Shown in pieces: positions 8,731 to 17,503 of a DNA stretch of 46,168 nt. This stretch comes from an uncultured Bacteroides sp. (GTDB lineage: Bacteria > Bacteroidota > Bacteroidia > Bacteroidales > Bacteroidaceae). The position numbers were made by a program, and so were the translations under genes. The stretch spans positions 1-46,168 of the forward strand of contig CAJKOW010000011.1 of the NCBI GenBank assembly GCA_905201685.1, written 5' to 3'. A model generated the notes under the pieces. That model made no database searches and was not told the DNA's origin. It saw nothing but the letters and a program-made list of their open reading frames with translations. Position 1 is the stretch's first letter. Every line of letters begins with the position of its first letter.

Positions 8731-9342
8731 TTAGTCTTTCAGGTGTTTTTTAATGTACATTGTCAGAATGTCGATAGCTACTTGGTTGCTGCCTCCTTCG
8801 GGAACAATAAGGTCGGCATATCGTTTGCAGGGCTCTATGAATTGCTGGTGCATGGGTTTCAGAATGCGTGTATATCGTTCCATAACGGCTTCTGCTGTTC
8901 TCCCTCTCTCTACGACGTCGCGTTGGATAACCCGTATAAGCCGTTCGTCGGGGTCGGCATCTACAAAGACTTTCAGATCCATCATATTACGCAGTTTTTT
9001 GTCGCATAGGGCCAGGATGCCTTCAATGATGATGACGTGGCGTGGCTCGATGTGGATGGTTTCCGGCTGACGGGTGCAGGTCAGGTACGAATAAGTAGGC
9101 TGTTCGATGCTTTTCCCCTCGCGCAGCATGGCTACATGTTTGGATAAGAGAGCCCAGTCGAATGCATCAGGGTGGTCAAAATTGATATTTTGACGTTCTT
9201 CGACTGGCACGTGACTGCTGTCTTTGTAGTAAGAGTCTTGGGGGAGCAGTACAACTTCGCCGGTTGGCAGGCTTTCGATGATTTTACGTACGACGGTGGT
9301 CTTTCCCGACCCGGTTCCGCCAGCAATTCCTATTATTAACAT
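8731..9342 (-). CDS. udk: Uridine kinase
   Basis: 203 aa from ATG at 9342 (MLIIGIAGGTGSGKTT). The open frame extends upstream, but the added residues are unlike the family and lie across the promoter. The P-loop GGTGSGKT is at residues 8-15. Other family features are LLPQDSYYKD, FDHPDAFDW and EGILAL. It phosphorylates uridine and cytidine in pyrimidine salvage. Length is normal for the family. First gene of an operon with mltF (6-bp gap); the pairing with a cell-wall enzyme has no obvious functional reason. Confidence 0.95.
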   Translation of the reverse strand: MLIIGIAGGTGSGKTTVVRKIIESLPTGEVVLLPQDSYYKDSSHVPVEERQNINFDHPDAFDWALLSKHVAMLREGKSIEQPTYSYLTCTRQPETIHIEPRHVIIIEGILALCDKKLRNMMDLKVFVDADPDERLIRVIQRDVVERGRTAEAVMERYTRILKPMHQQFIEPCKRYADLIVPEGGSNQVAIDILTMYIKKHLKD

Positions 9343-9353
9343 CCGTTTACATG

Positions 9354-9381
9354 TATATTTGAAACAAAACAAGTATTTTTG
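9354..9381 (+). promoter_or_regulatory. Candidate -7 boxes for the Dabb gene
   Basis: Two plus-strand matches to TAnnTTTG lie in the divergent region: TATATTTG (9354-9361) and TATTTTTG (9374-9381). Neither has a clean TTG at the right distance, so the choice is open. Confidence 0.35.
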
Positions 9382-9410
9382 CAGTTGCTGATAGCAGCCG
9401 CTTCGGCTGA

Positions 9411-9440
9411 CAAATATACGTAAAAACATTAAAATAACAA
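9411..9440 (-). promoter_or_regulatory. Bacteroides-type promoter for udk-mltF
   Basis: On the minus strand, TATATTTG (9418-9411) is a TAnnTTTG -7 box. A TTG within CTTTGTT (9440-9438) lies 19 bp upstream. The leader to the ATG at 9342 is about 60 nt. Confidence 0.65.
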
Positions 9441-9444
9441 AGTT

Positions 9445-9744
9445 ATGGTCAAGCACATAGTATTATTTAAGTTGAAAGATGAGGCTTCGGCTGCCGAAAA
9501 GTTAGAAGCAATGAATAATTTTAAAGAAGCAATCGAGGCACTTCCCGCTAAAATACCGACCATCCGAAAGATTGAAGTCGGACTGAATATGAACCCGGCT
9601 GAGACATGGAGTATCGCTTTATACAGTGAGTTTGATACATTAGACGATGTGAAATCGTATGCTGTCCATCCCGACCACGTAGCTGCCGGAAAACTTATTG
9701 CTCACGTGAAGGAAAGTCGTGCTTGTGTGGACTATGAGATTTGA
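9445..9744 (+). CDS. Dabb family (stress-responsive alpha/beta barrel) protein
   Basis: 99 aa. The start MVKHIVLFKLKDEA and the stretch WSIALYSEFDTLDDVKSYAV with HPDHVA are typical of the Dabb (PF07876-type) ferredoxin-like barrel. These proteins dimerise; many have no known reaction. No signal peptide, so cytoplasmic. It is divergent from udk and lies 35 nt before the DsbD-type gene, with which it may share a transcript. Confidence 0.85.
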   Translation: MVKHIVLFKLKDEASAAEKLEAMNNFKEAIEALPAKIPTIRKIEVGLNMNPAETWSIALYSEFDTLDDVKSYAVHPDHVAAGKLIAHVKESRACVDYEI

Positions 9745-9779
9745 TGGAATCCAGTAACCAATTTATTGAAATATAACCG

Positions 9780-11810
9780 ATGAAGAAAAGTTTGTTTTCG
9801 GTTCTGCTGTTGCTTTTAGCCGTGATGACCCAGGCACAGATTCAGGAACCGGTGAAATTTAAGGCTGAATTGAAGAATGTGTCGGCCGATGAAGTAGAAG
9901 TTGTTTTTTCTGCAACTATTGATAACGGGTGGCATGTGTATTCGACGGATTTAGGAGACGGAGGTCCCATTTCGGCTACATTCAATACGGAGAAATTATC
10001 TGGTGCGGCGGTGGACGGTAAGCTGAAGCCGGTGGGTAAGGAAATCTCTACTTATGACCAGATGTTCGAAATGAAAGTGCGTTATTTTGAGCATAGCGTT
10101 CAGTTTGTTCAGAAGTTGAAACTGACGGGAGGCGAATATCATATCGAAGGCTTTTTGGAATATGGGGCTTGCAACGACGAGAATTGCCTTCCACCTACGC
10201 AAGTGCCTTTCCGCTTCTCGGGTAAGGCTGCCGGAAAGGCTGCTGATGCAGAAAAGACAGAGGTTACTGAAGTGGCTTCTACAGAACAAGCATCCAATGT
10301 AGAGACGACGGATGGGGCAGTCACGGCCGATTCTGTAACCACAGTTGCAGAAGTAAAAGACGAGGCGGCCGATCTTTGGAAACCGGTGATCGACGAATTG
10401 AAGGCAATGGGTGAAACTTCTTCCTCTCAGGAGGATATGTCATGGATATATGTGTTTATTACCGGCTTTGTAGGAGGTCTGTTGGCTTTGTTCACTCCGT
10501 GTGTGTGGCCTATCATACCTATGACGGTAAGTTTTTTCCTGAAACGTAATAAGGATAAGAAGAAGGGCATCCGTGATGCATGGACATACGGTGCTTCTAT
10601 CGTTGTGATTTATGTTGCGCTGGGATTGATTATTACCGGTATTTTCGGAGCCAATGCACTGAATGCTCTTTCTACGAATGCCATTTTCAATATATTCTTC
10701 TGTTTGATGCTGGTGGTATTTGCCGCTTCATTCTTTGGTGCTTTCGAAATCACGCTTCCTTCCAAGTGGAGCAATGCCGTTGACAGCAAGGCCGAGAAGA
10801 CAACAGGCTTATTAAGCATATTCCTGATGGCTTTCACCTTGTCATTGGTTTCATTCTCTTGTACGGGTCCTATTATTGGTTTCCTCTTGGTCGAAGTTTC
10901 TACCACGGGCAGTGTGATAGCTCCCGCTATCGGTATGTTGGGCTTTGCCATTGCCTTGGCATTGCCTTTTACGCTGTTTGCCCTGTTCCCCTCGTGGCTG
11001 AAGTCCATGCCTAAATCGGGTGGCTGGATGAATGTCATTAAAGTGACATTAGGTTTTCTCGAGCTAGCTTTTGCTTTGAAGTTCTTGTCGGTGGCCGACT
11101 TGGCATACGGCTGGCGCATTTTGGATCGTGAGACATTCCTGGCCTTATGGATTGTGCTTTTTGCCCTGCTTGGTTTCTATCTGTTGGGCAAGATCAAGTT
11201 CCCGCACGATGACGATAATACCAAAGTCAGCGTACCTCGTTTCTTCCTGGCTTTGGCTTCGCTGGCGTTTGCAGTTTATATGGTTCCCGGCTTGTGGGGT
11301 GCGCCGTTGAAGGCTGTCAGTGCCTTTGCTCCGCCGATGAAGACTCAGGACTTTAACTTATATAATAATGAAGTGCATGTCCAGTTTATGGATTATGATT
11401 TGGGTATGGAGTATGCACGTCGTCAGGGGAAACCGGTAATGCTTGACTTCACGGGTTATGGTTGTGTCAACTGTCGCAAGATGGAGTTGGCTGTATGGAC
11501 CGATCAGAAAGTCAGTGATATAATCCGTAACGATTATGTGCTCATTACGCTGTATGTGGATGACAAGACACCGCTTCCTCAGCCGCAGAAGATAGTCGAA
11601 AACGGTACGGAACGCACGCTGCGTACGGTGGGTGACAAGTGGAGCTATCTGCAACGTGTGAAGTTTGGTGCCAATGCACAGCCGTTCTACGTATTGATAG
11701 ACAACGAAGGCAAGCCACTGAACAAGTCGTATTCGTATGACGAGGATGTTCCTAAGTATGTAGAATTCTTGCAGAAGGGATTGGAGAATTATAAAACAGT
11801 GAAACAATAA
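9780..11810 (+). CDS. dsbD: DsbD-type thiol:disulfide interchange protein
   Basis: 676 aa. A signal peptide (about 1-19) is followed by a periplasmic DsbD alpha-like domain (about 25-150) with the redox pair CNDENC. After an acidic linker (about 155-200) comes the CcdA-like membrane domain (about 220-510) with its two redox Cys in FTPCVWP (about 240) and SFSCTGP (about 360). The C-terminal thioredoxin-like domain (about 535-670) carries GYGCVNCRK. All three Cys pairs of the electron relay are visible. The protein moves electrons from cytoplasmic thioredoxin to periplasmic thiols. purF-like follows after 21 nt. Confidence 0.92.
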   Translation: MKKSLFSVLLLLLAVMTQAQIQEPVKFKAELKNVSADEVEVVFSATIDNGWHVYSTDLGDGGPISATFNTEKLSGAAVDGKLKPVGKEISTYDQMFEMKVRYFEHSVQFVQKLKLTGGEYHIEGFLEYGACNDENCLPPTQVPFRFSGKAAGKAADAEKTEVTEVASTEQASNVETTDGAVTADSVTTVAEVKDEAADLWKPVIDELKAMGETSSSQEDMSWIYVFITGFVGGLLALFTPCVWPIIPMTVSFFLKRNKDKKKGIRDAWTYGASIVVIYVALGLIITGIFGANALNALSTNAIFNIFFCLMLVVFAASFFGAFEITLPSKWSNAVDSKAEKTTGLLSIFLMAFTLSLVSFSCTGPIIGFLLVEVSTTGSVIAPAIGMLGFAIALALPFTLFALFPSWLKSMPKSGGWMNVIKVTLGFLELAFALKFLSVADLAYGWRILDRETFLALWIVLFALLGFYLLGKIKFPHDDDNTKVSVPRFFLALASLAFAVYMVPGLWGAPLKAVSAFAPPMKTQDFNLYNNEVHVQFMDYDLGMEYARRQGKPVMLDFTGYGCVNCRKMELAVWTDQKVSDIIRNDYVLITLYVDDKTPLPQPQKIVENGTERTLRTVGDKWSYLQRVKFGANAQPFYVLIDNEGKPLNKSYSYDEDVPKYVEFLQKGLENYKTVKQ

Positions 11811-11831
11811 AAACAATAACACAGAGAATAT

Positions 11832-13241
11832 ATGGGAGGATTTTTGGGGACAGTTGCCAAGGCAAGTTGTGTGACCGATTTATTCTACGGAACCGACTAC
11901 AATTCACATCTTGGTACTAAACGTGGCGGTATGGCTACGTTCGATTCGGAACAGAAGGTGTTCGCACGTTCTATTCATAATTTGGAGAGCACTTATTTCC
12001 GGACGAAGTTTGAAGACGAACTGGATAAGTTTAAAGGAAATTCAGGCATAGGAATTATCAGTGATACCGATCCGCAGCCCATTATATTGAATTCTCATTT
12101 GGGACGTTTTGCCATTGTTACCGTTGCCAAGATAGCTAATATAGATGAGTTGGAAGCCGAACTGTTGGACCATAACATGCACTTTGCAGAGTTGAGTTCC
12201 GGTCAGACCAATCAGACGGAATTAGTGGCTTTGTTGATCATTCAGGGCAAGAATTTTGTGGATGGCATCGAGAATGTATATCGTCGGGTCAAAGGTTCTT
12301 GTTCCATGTTGTTGCTTACCGAAGACGGCATTATTGCCGCACGCGACAAGTGGGGACGTACTCCCATCGTCATTGGCCGGAAGGAAGGTGCTTATGCCGC
12401 TACCAGCGAGTCGAGCAGTTTTCCGAATCTGGATTATGAAATAGACCGTTATTTAGGCCCGGGTGAAATCGTCCGTCTGCATGCCGACGGCGTAGAACAA
12501 TTGCGCAAACCGGAAGAGAAAATGCAGATCTGTTCGTTCTTGTGGGTATATTATGGTTTCCCGACTTCCTGTTACGAAGGGGTCAATGTGGAAGAGGTGC
12601 GTTTTACAAGTGGTTTGAAGATGGGACAGACCGATGCTTCCAAGGTAGATTGTGTCTGTGGCATCCCCGATTCGGGGGTCGGCATGGCATTAGGATATGC
12701 CGAAGGCAAGGGAGTACCTTATCATCGTGCCATTTCGAAATATACGCCGACTTGGCCGCGCAGTTTTACTCCCAGCAAGCAGGAAATGCGTAATCTTGTT
12801 GCCAAGATGAAACTGATTCCCAACCGAGCCATGTTGCAGGGCAAACGTATGTTGTTTTGCGACGACTCTATTGTGCGCGGCACCCAGTTGCGTGACAATG
12901 TGAAGGTTCTTTTCGATTGCGGTGCCAAGGAAGTGCATATCCGCATTGCTTGTCCGCCCCTTATCTATGCTTGTCCTTTCATTGGTTTCACGGCATCGAA
13001 GAGCCCGCTCGAACTGATTACGCGTCGCATCATTAAGGAGTTGGAAGGCGATGAGAACAAGAATCTCGACAAATATGCAACCACCGGTTCGCCCGAGTAC
13101 GAAAAGATGGTTGAGATTATCCGTGAGCGTTTTGGCCTGACATCGTTGAAGTTCAATACACTGGAGACACTGGTCGAGTCTATCGGTCTGCCCAAGTGTA
13201 AGTTGTGCACGCACTGTTTCGATGGAAGCAGCTGCTTCTAA
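11832..13241 (+). CDS. PurF-like amidophosphoribosyltransferase with degenerate glutaminase domain
   Basis: 469 aa. The C-terminal half is a type-I phosphoribosyltransferase with an intact PRPP loop (CDDSIVRGT, about 344-352). The N-terminal half aligns with the class-II glutamine amidotransferase of PurF, but the start is MGGFLGTV: the catalytic Cys that should follow Met is Gly. The usual RY and NGN glutamine-site motifs are replaced (GIISDTD, TVAKIAN), and HRGQ is replaced by TKRGG. Cys234, Cys381, Cys456 and Cys459 sit where Bacillus PurF holds a [4Fe-4S] cluster, and more Cys follow (462, 468). It might use free ammonia or have another role; that is inference. Start chosen because no upstream ATG in frame gives a Cys2. 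Confidence 0.8.
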   Translation: MGGFLGTVAKASCVTDLFYGTDYNSHLGTKRGGMATFDSEQKVFARSIHNLESTYFRTKFEDELDKFKGNSGIGIISDTDPQPIILNSHLGRFAIVTVAKIANIDELEAELLDHNMHFAELSSGQTNQTELVALLIIQGKNFVDGIENVYRRVKGSCSMLLLTEDGIIAARDKWGRTPIVIGRKEGAYAATSESSSFPNLDYEIDRYLGPGEIVRLHADGVEQLRKPEEKMQICSFLWVYYGFPTSCYEGVNVEEVRFTSGLKMGQTDASKVDCVCGIPDSGVGMALGYAEGKGVPYHRAISKYTPTWPRSFTPSKQEMRNLVAKMKLIPNRAMLQGKRMLFCDDSIVRGTQLRDNVKVLFDCGAKEVHIRIACPPLIYACPFIGFTASKSPLELITRRIIKELEGDENKNLDKYATTGSPEYEKMVEIIRERFGLTSLKFNTLETLVESIGLPKCKLCTHCFDGSSCF

Positions 13242-13260
13242 ATGTAGTATTATTCATGGT

Positions 13261-13326
13261 TAAGTTCTTGAGTTTATGAGTTGAACTTTATGGATTGGCT
13301 TACCAACTTGAAAACTCAAGAACTTA
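13261..13326. repeat. Intergenic palindromic repeat (copy 2, purF-like to pepT)
   Basis: TAAGTTCTTGAGTTT (13261-13275) is a perfect 15-bp inverted match to 13312-13326, with a 36-nt loop. It shares the word ACTCAAGAAC with the metH leader. It lacks the T-run of a standard terminator. Confidence 0.65.
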
Positions 13327-13350
13327 CAAACTAATTATCCCCTTAATCAT

Positions 13351-14571
13351 ATGTCTTTAGTAGAGCGTTTTTTGAAGTATGTAAGTTTCGATACTCAGTC
13401 AAGCGAGGAGACGGGACTTACCCCAAGTACTCCGGGGCAGATGGTATTTGCCGAGTACTTGAAGAGTGAATTGGAATCCCTGGGATTAGAAGAAATCTCA
13501 TTGGACGAGAACGGTTATCTGTTTGCTACGCTGCCTGCCAATGTTGACAAGCAGTTGCCGGTTGTAGGTTTCATTGCCCACATGGATACCAGCCCCGACA
13601 TGAGTGGAAAGGATGTAAAACCACGTACGGTGACCAATTACGACGGGACGGACATTGTGCTTTGTGCCGAGGAAAACATTGTCCTTTCTCCTTCACGTTT
13701 TCCCGAACTGCTCGACCATAAGGGTGAGGACCTGATTGTGACCGATGGAAAGACGTTGCTGGGTGCTGACGATAAGGCCGGCATTGCCGAAATTGTTTCG
13801 GCTATCGTTTATTTGCAGCAACATCCCGAAATCAAGCATGGCAAGATTCGTGTCGGATTCAACCCCGACGAAGAAATCGGATTGGGTGCACACAAGTTCG
13901 ATGTAGAAAAGTTCGGATGCGACTGGGCTTACACCATGGACGGAGGTGAAGTGGGTGAATTGGAGTTCGAGAACTTCAATGCTGCTTCAGCTAAAATCAT
14001 TTTCAAGGGTCGTAACGTACATCCGGGCTATGCCAAGGACAAAATGTTGAATTCACTTCGCGTGGCCAACCGTTTCATTTCCTTGCTTCCCGAAAACGAG
14101 GCACCCGAGCATACGGAAGGCTATGAGGGCTTCTACCACCTGATAGGTATGAATGGCGAGGTAGAGCAGACAACTGTATCTTACATCATTCGCGATCACA
14201 ACCGCGCCCGGTTCGAGCTGCGCAAGCAACGCATGGAGCGTCTGGTTACCTTTATCAATGCCGAATATGGCGAGGGTACCGCTACCCTTGAACTGCACGA
14301 CCAGTATTACAACATGCGTGAGAAGATTGAACCTGTCATGCACGTCATCGACATTGCTTTCGAGGCCATGAAGGCTGCCGGAGTCGAACCGCGTGTGAAA
14401 GCCATTCGTGGCGGTACGGACGGAGCACAGCTTTCGTTCAAGGGGCTGCCTTGTCCGAACATCTTCGCCGGCGGGCTGAATTTCCATGGGCGTTTTGAGT
14501 TTGTTCCCATCCAAAGCATGGAGAAGGCTATGAACGTCATCGTGAAGATTGCAGAAATCGTGGCAAAATAA
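13351..14571 (+). CDS. pepT: Peptidase T (tripeptide aminopeptidase)
   Basis: 406 aa, normal for PepT. It is an M20-family dinuclear zinc aminopeptidase that removes the N-terminal residue of tripeptides in the cytoplasm. Visible motifs: HMDTSPDMSG (His77, Asp79), GADDKAG (bridging Asp about 139), DEEIGLGAH (catalytic and metal Glu about 173-174), MDGGEVGELEFENFNAA, and RGGTDGAQLSFKGLPCPN near the C-terminus. ATG start at 13351 after a palindromic repeat. gcvT follows after 30 nt. Confidence 0.95.
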   Translation: MSLVERFLKYVSFDTQSSEETGLTPSTPGQMVFAEYLKSELESLGLEEISLDENGYLFATLPANVDKQLPVVGFIAHMDTSPDMSGKDVKPRTVTNYDGTDIVLCAEENIVLSPSRFPELLDHKGEDLIVTDGKTLLGADDKAGIAEIVSAIVYLQQHPEIKHGKIRVGFNPDEEIGLGAHKFDVEKFGCDWAYTMDGGEVGELEFENFNAASAKIIFKGRNVHPGYAKDKMLNSLRVANRFISLLPENEAPEHTEGYEGFYHLIGMNGEVEQTTVSYIIRDHNRARFELRKQRMERLVTFINAEYGEGTATLELHDQYYNMREKIEPVMHVIDIAFEAMKAAGVEPRVKAIRGGTDGAQLSFKGLPCPNIFAGGLNFHGRFEFVPIQSMEKAMNVIVKIAEIVAK

Positions 14572-14601
14572 ACAGTCGGATACTTAACTTTTTTACATAT
14601 T

Positions 14602-15705
14602 ATGAAAACAACTCCATTTACCGAAAAACATATCTCGCTGGGTGCCAAGATGCACGAGTTTGCGGGATATAACATGCCGATCGAATACTCCGGTATTATT
14701 GACGAACATCTTACGGTTTGCCAGGGCGTAGGCGTATTCGATGTTTCTCATATGGGCGAGTTCTGGGTGAAAGGTCCTCAGGCTCTTGCTTTCTTGCAGA
14801 AGGTGACGTCGAACAACGTAGCCGCCTTGACGCCCGTTACGGCCGATGCTCCGGGCAAGGTGCAATACAGCTGCTTCCCCAACGAGGATGGTGGTATTGT
14901 CGATGACTTGCTTGTCTATCAGTACGAACCCGAAAAGTATCTGCTGGTAGTAAATGCGTCCAACATCGAGAAAGACTGGAACTGGTGTGTGAGCCACAAT
15001 ACCGAAGGTGCCGAGTTGGAGAATGCTTCCGACCGCATGGCTCAGTTGGCCGTACAGGGACCGAAAGCCATCCTGGCTTTGCAGAAGCTGACTCCGATTG
15101 ACCTCTCGGCCATACCTTATTATCATTTCACCCACGGCGAGTTTGCCGGTGTGAAGGATGTCATCATTTCCAATACCGGTTATACCGGTGCAGGCGGATT
15201 CGAGCTTTATTTCTATCCGGAAGATGCTATGAAGATATGGGATGCAGTCTTCGAGGCAGGAGCCGAATTCGGCATCAAGCCTATTGGGTTGGGTGCGCGC
15301 GATACGTTGCGTCTCGAGATGGGATTCTGTCTGTATGGCAACGATTTGGATGACACGACTTCGCCCATCGAAGCCGGTTTGGGATGGATTACCAAGTTTG
15401 TGGATGGGAAGAACTTCATCAACCGCGCCATGCTCGAACGCCAGAAGCAGGAAGGAACCGTGCGTAAGCTGGTAGGTTTTGAAATGGTGGACCGTGGTAT
15501 CCCCCGTCATGGCTACGGCCTTTTCAGTGCCGAGGGTGAGGCGATTGGTACGGTTACTTCGGGCACCATGTCGCCAACCCGTAAGATTGGTATCGGTATG
15601 GGGTACGTCAAGCCGGAATACAGCAAACCGGGTACAGAAATCTGTATCGATATGCGTGGCCGTAAGCTGAAGGCCGTGGTGGTGCGTCCGCCTTTCCGCA
15701 AATAA
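14602..15705 (+). CDS. gcvT: Aminomethyltransferase, glycine cleavage T protein
   Basis: 367 aa, normal length. GcvT takes the aminomethyl group from lipoyl-GcvH and makes methylene-THF and ammonia. The N-terminal motif FAGYNMPIEYSGI, the folate-site region FDVSHMGE and the C-terminal GYVKPEYSKPGTEICIDMRG are as in the family. The other gcv genes (P, H) are not in the window, so the system is dispersed. Possibly cotranscribed with pepT. A hairpin terminator follows 37 nt after the stop. Confidence 0.95.
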   Translation: MKTTPFTEKHISLGAKMHEFAGYNMPIEYSGIIDEHLTVCQGVGVFDVSHMGEFWVKGPQALAFLQKVTSNNVAALTPVTADAPGKVQYSCFPNEDGGIVDDLLVYQYEPEKYLLVVNASNIEKDWNWCVSHNTEGAELENASDRMAQLAVQGPKAILALQKLTPIDLSAIPYYHFTHGEFAGVKDVIISNTGYTGAGGFELYFYPEDAMKIWDAVFEAGAEFGIKPIGLGARDTLRLEMGFCLYGNDLDDTTSPIEAGLGWITKFVDGKNFINRAMLERQKQEGTVRKLVGFEMVDRGIPRHGYGLFSAEGEAIGTVTSGTMSPTRKIGIGMGYVKPEYSKPGTEICIDMRGRKLKAVVVRPPFRK

Positions 15706-15741
15706 GTTTGTTTCTCAGAAGAACAATGGATAAAGTAAGGG

Positions 15742-15788
15742 TATCCTGTCGGGGCAGTAGTCATGCTGTTTCCGGCAGGATATTTTTT
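15742..15788 (+). terminator. Rho-independent terminator after gcvT
   Basis: TATCCTGTCGG (15742-15752) pairs with CCGGCAGGATA (15772-15782) with one G-T wobble, and is followed directly by TTTTTT. Confidence 0.8.
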
Positions 15789-15815
15789 GCTTTTATAAAC
15801 GACTGAAAATCAGTG

Positions 15816-15947
15816 CGCATTTTTAGCTGTTGAGAGACACAAGTGTGGCTCGCGAGCGACACTTGCACGGCTCGCGAGCAACACAAGTGCGGCTCACGGC
15901 CCATGCAAGTATAATTCGTCTGTCAGGCTTGCATGCAGATAGCGATG
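15816..15947. repeat. Degenerate 22-bp tandem repeat, locus 1
   Basis: Three clear 22-bp units lie at 15838-15859, 15860-15881 and 15882-15903. They share CACAAGTG or CACTTGCA followed by CGGCTCGCGAGC, which contains the palindrome GCTCGCGAGC. Weaker units in the same phase flank them (15816-15837, 15904-15925, 15926-15947). The same unit family occurs at 36022-36285. Confidence 0.7.
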
Positions 15948-15966
15948 CACAAATCTACTATGAAAT

Positions 15967-15997
15967 TTGGTTAAAAAACCTATAGTTCCTATCTTTG
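15967..15997 (+). promoter_or_regulatory. Bacteroides-type promoter for the hydrogenase gene
   Basis: The -33 TTG (15967-15969, within TTTGG) and the -7 box TATCTTTG (15990-15997) are separated by 20 bp, an excellent match. The leader to the ATG at 16027 is about 23 nt. Confidence 0.75.
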
Positions 15998-16026
15998 CAA
16001 CCCTAATTCTAATTCATTCACTATTT

Positions 16027-17499
16027 ATGGCTTTCACAAATAATGTTATGATTGTTCGCCACAAACTGTTGGCGAAACTTGTTGATCTTTGGAATCAGAA
16101 TCGTTTGATCGAAGAAATCGATCGTCTCCCCATCGAGTTAAGTCCACGTCGCGCCCGTCCGTTGGGACGCTGTTGCATTCATAAGGAGCGTGCGGTGTAT
16201 AAATATAAGATGTTTCCTTTGCTGGGCTTCGATATGTCGGACGAGAAGGACGAACTGACTCCACTCTCCGAATATGCCCGTCAGGCATTGGAGAAACGTC
16301 GCGAGTTGAAGGAAAACATTCTCTGCGTCATCGATGAGGCTTGTTCTTCCTGCGTGCAGGTAAACTACGAGATTACGAACCTTTGCCGTGGATGTGTGGC
16401 CCGCAGTTGCTACATGAATTGTCCGAAAGACGCCATTCGTTTCAAGAAAAACGGGCAGGCCATGATCGACCACGATACGTGTATCAGTTGTGGCAAATGT
16501 CATCAGAACTGTCCTTACCATGCCATTGTTTATATTCCCGTGCCATGTGAAGAGGCCTGTCCGGTGAAAGCGATCAGCAAGAACGAGGACAATGTGGAAC
16601 ATATCGACGAATCGAAGTGCATCTATTGCGGAAAGTGCCTCAATGCCTGTCCGTTTGGTGCCATATTCGAGGTTTCGCAGGTATTCGACATTTTGAAAGC
16701 CATCCGTGAAGGAGAGCAGGTAGTGGCTATTCCCGCCCCCTCTGTTTTGGGACAGTTCAATTCGAGCATCGAAGAAGTTTACGGTGCGTTGCGTAAAGTC
16801 GGTTTTGCCGATGTGATCGAAGTCGCTCAGGGGGCCATGGATACCGTAAGCCACGAAGCTGCCGAACTGAAAGAGAAGTTGGAGGAAGGACAGGCGTTTA
16901 TGACGACTTCCTGCTGTCCGTCTTATATAGAAATGGTGGAGAAGCACGTGCCCGAACTGAAGAAATACGTTTCTACAACCGGTTCGCCCATGTATTATGC
17001 TGCCCGCATAGCCAAGCAGCGTTATCCCGAAGCCAAGATCGTGTTCATCGGCCCGTGCGTGGCCAAGCGCAAGGAAGCCCGTCGTGACGAGTGTGTGGAC
17101 TATGTGATGACATTCGAGGAGATTGCTTCCGTATTCGAGGGATTCCACATCGACCTGAAACAGACTCCGGCATACGCCGTCAGCTATACCTCGGTACGCG
17201 AGGCGCACGGCTTCGCACAGGCCGGAGGGGTGGCTGGAGCCATCAAGGCCTATTTGGGCAAGGAAGCCGAAGGCATTCCTATGATACAGGTATCCGACTT
17301 GAACAAGAAGAACATCGGACTGCTGCGTGCTGCTGCTAAGACCGGCAAGGTGCAGGGACGTTTCATCGAGGTGATGGCATGCGAAGGCGGTTGCATTTCA
17401 GGTCCGAGCGCTCACAACGACTTTATGGCGGGACGCCGTCAGCTCAATCAGGAGCTGTTGAAACGTCGCGAGTCGTACGAGAACAGAGACAAAGAATGA
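16027..17499 (+). CDS. hydA: Monomeric [FeFe] hydrogenase, group-B-like
   Basis: 490 aa from ATG 16027. An earlier TTG in frame coincides with the promoter -33 and is rejected. The N-terminal half (about 100-225) is rich in Cys: CRGCVARSCYMNCP, CISCGKCHQNCP, CEEACP and CIYCGKCLNACP, enough for several [4Fe-4S] clusters. The catalytic H-cluster domain carries L1 TSCCPSY (about 297), L2 GPCVAKRKEA (about 343) and L3 ACEGGCISG (about 452). The L2 and L3 forms (PCVAK, ACEGGC in place of MPCxxK, ACPGGC) are those of group B enzymes. It is cytoplasmic and probably exchanges electrons with ferredoxin. hydE begins 4 nt after the stop. Confidence 0.9.
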   Translation: MAFTNNVMIVRHKLLAKLVDLWNQNRLIEEIDRLPIELSPRRARPLGRCCIHKERAVYKYKMFPLLGFDMSDEKDELTPLSEYARQALEKRRELKENILCVIDEACSSCVQVNYEITNLCRGCVARSCYMNCPKDAIRFKKNGQAMIDHDTCISCGKCHQNCPYHAIVYIPVPCEEACPVKAISKNEDNVEHIDESKCIYCGKCLNACPFGAIFEVSQVFDILKAIREGEQVVAIPAPSVLGQFNSSIEEVYGALRKVGFADVIEVAQGAMDTVSHEAAELKEKLEEGQAFMTTSCCPSYIEMVEKHVPELKKYVSTTGSPMYYAARIAKQRYPEAKIVFIGPCVAKRKEARRDECVDYVMTFEEIASVFEGFHIDLKQTPAYAVSYTSVREAHGFAQAGGVAGAIKAYLGKEAEGIPMIQVSDLNKKNIGLLRAAAKTGKVQGRFIEVMACEGGCISGPSAHNDFMAGRRQLNQELLKRRESYENRDKE

Positions 17500-17503
17500 G
17501 GCA

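Larger units (their letters stand above)
15706..16026. other. Intergenic region gcvT-hydrogenase (about 320 bp)
   Basis: In order it holds the gcvT terminator, the 22-bp tandem repeat and the hydrogenase promoter. I see no small gene in it. Confidence 0.6.

Noticed and set aside
15816..16285. CRISPR array at the 22-bp repeats
   Set aside because: Units are contiguous and degenerate, with no unique spacers, and there are no cas genes.
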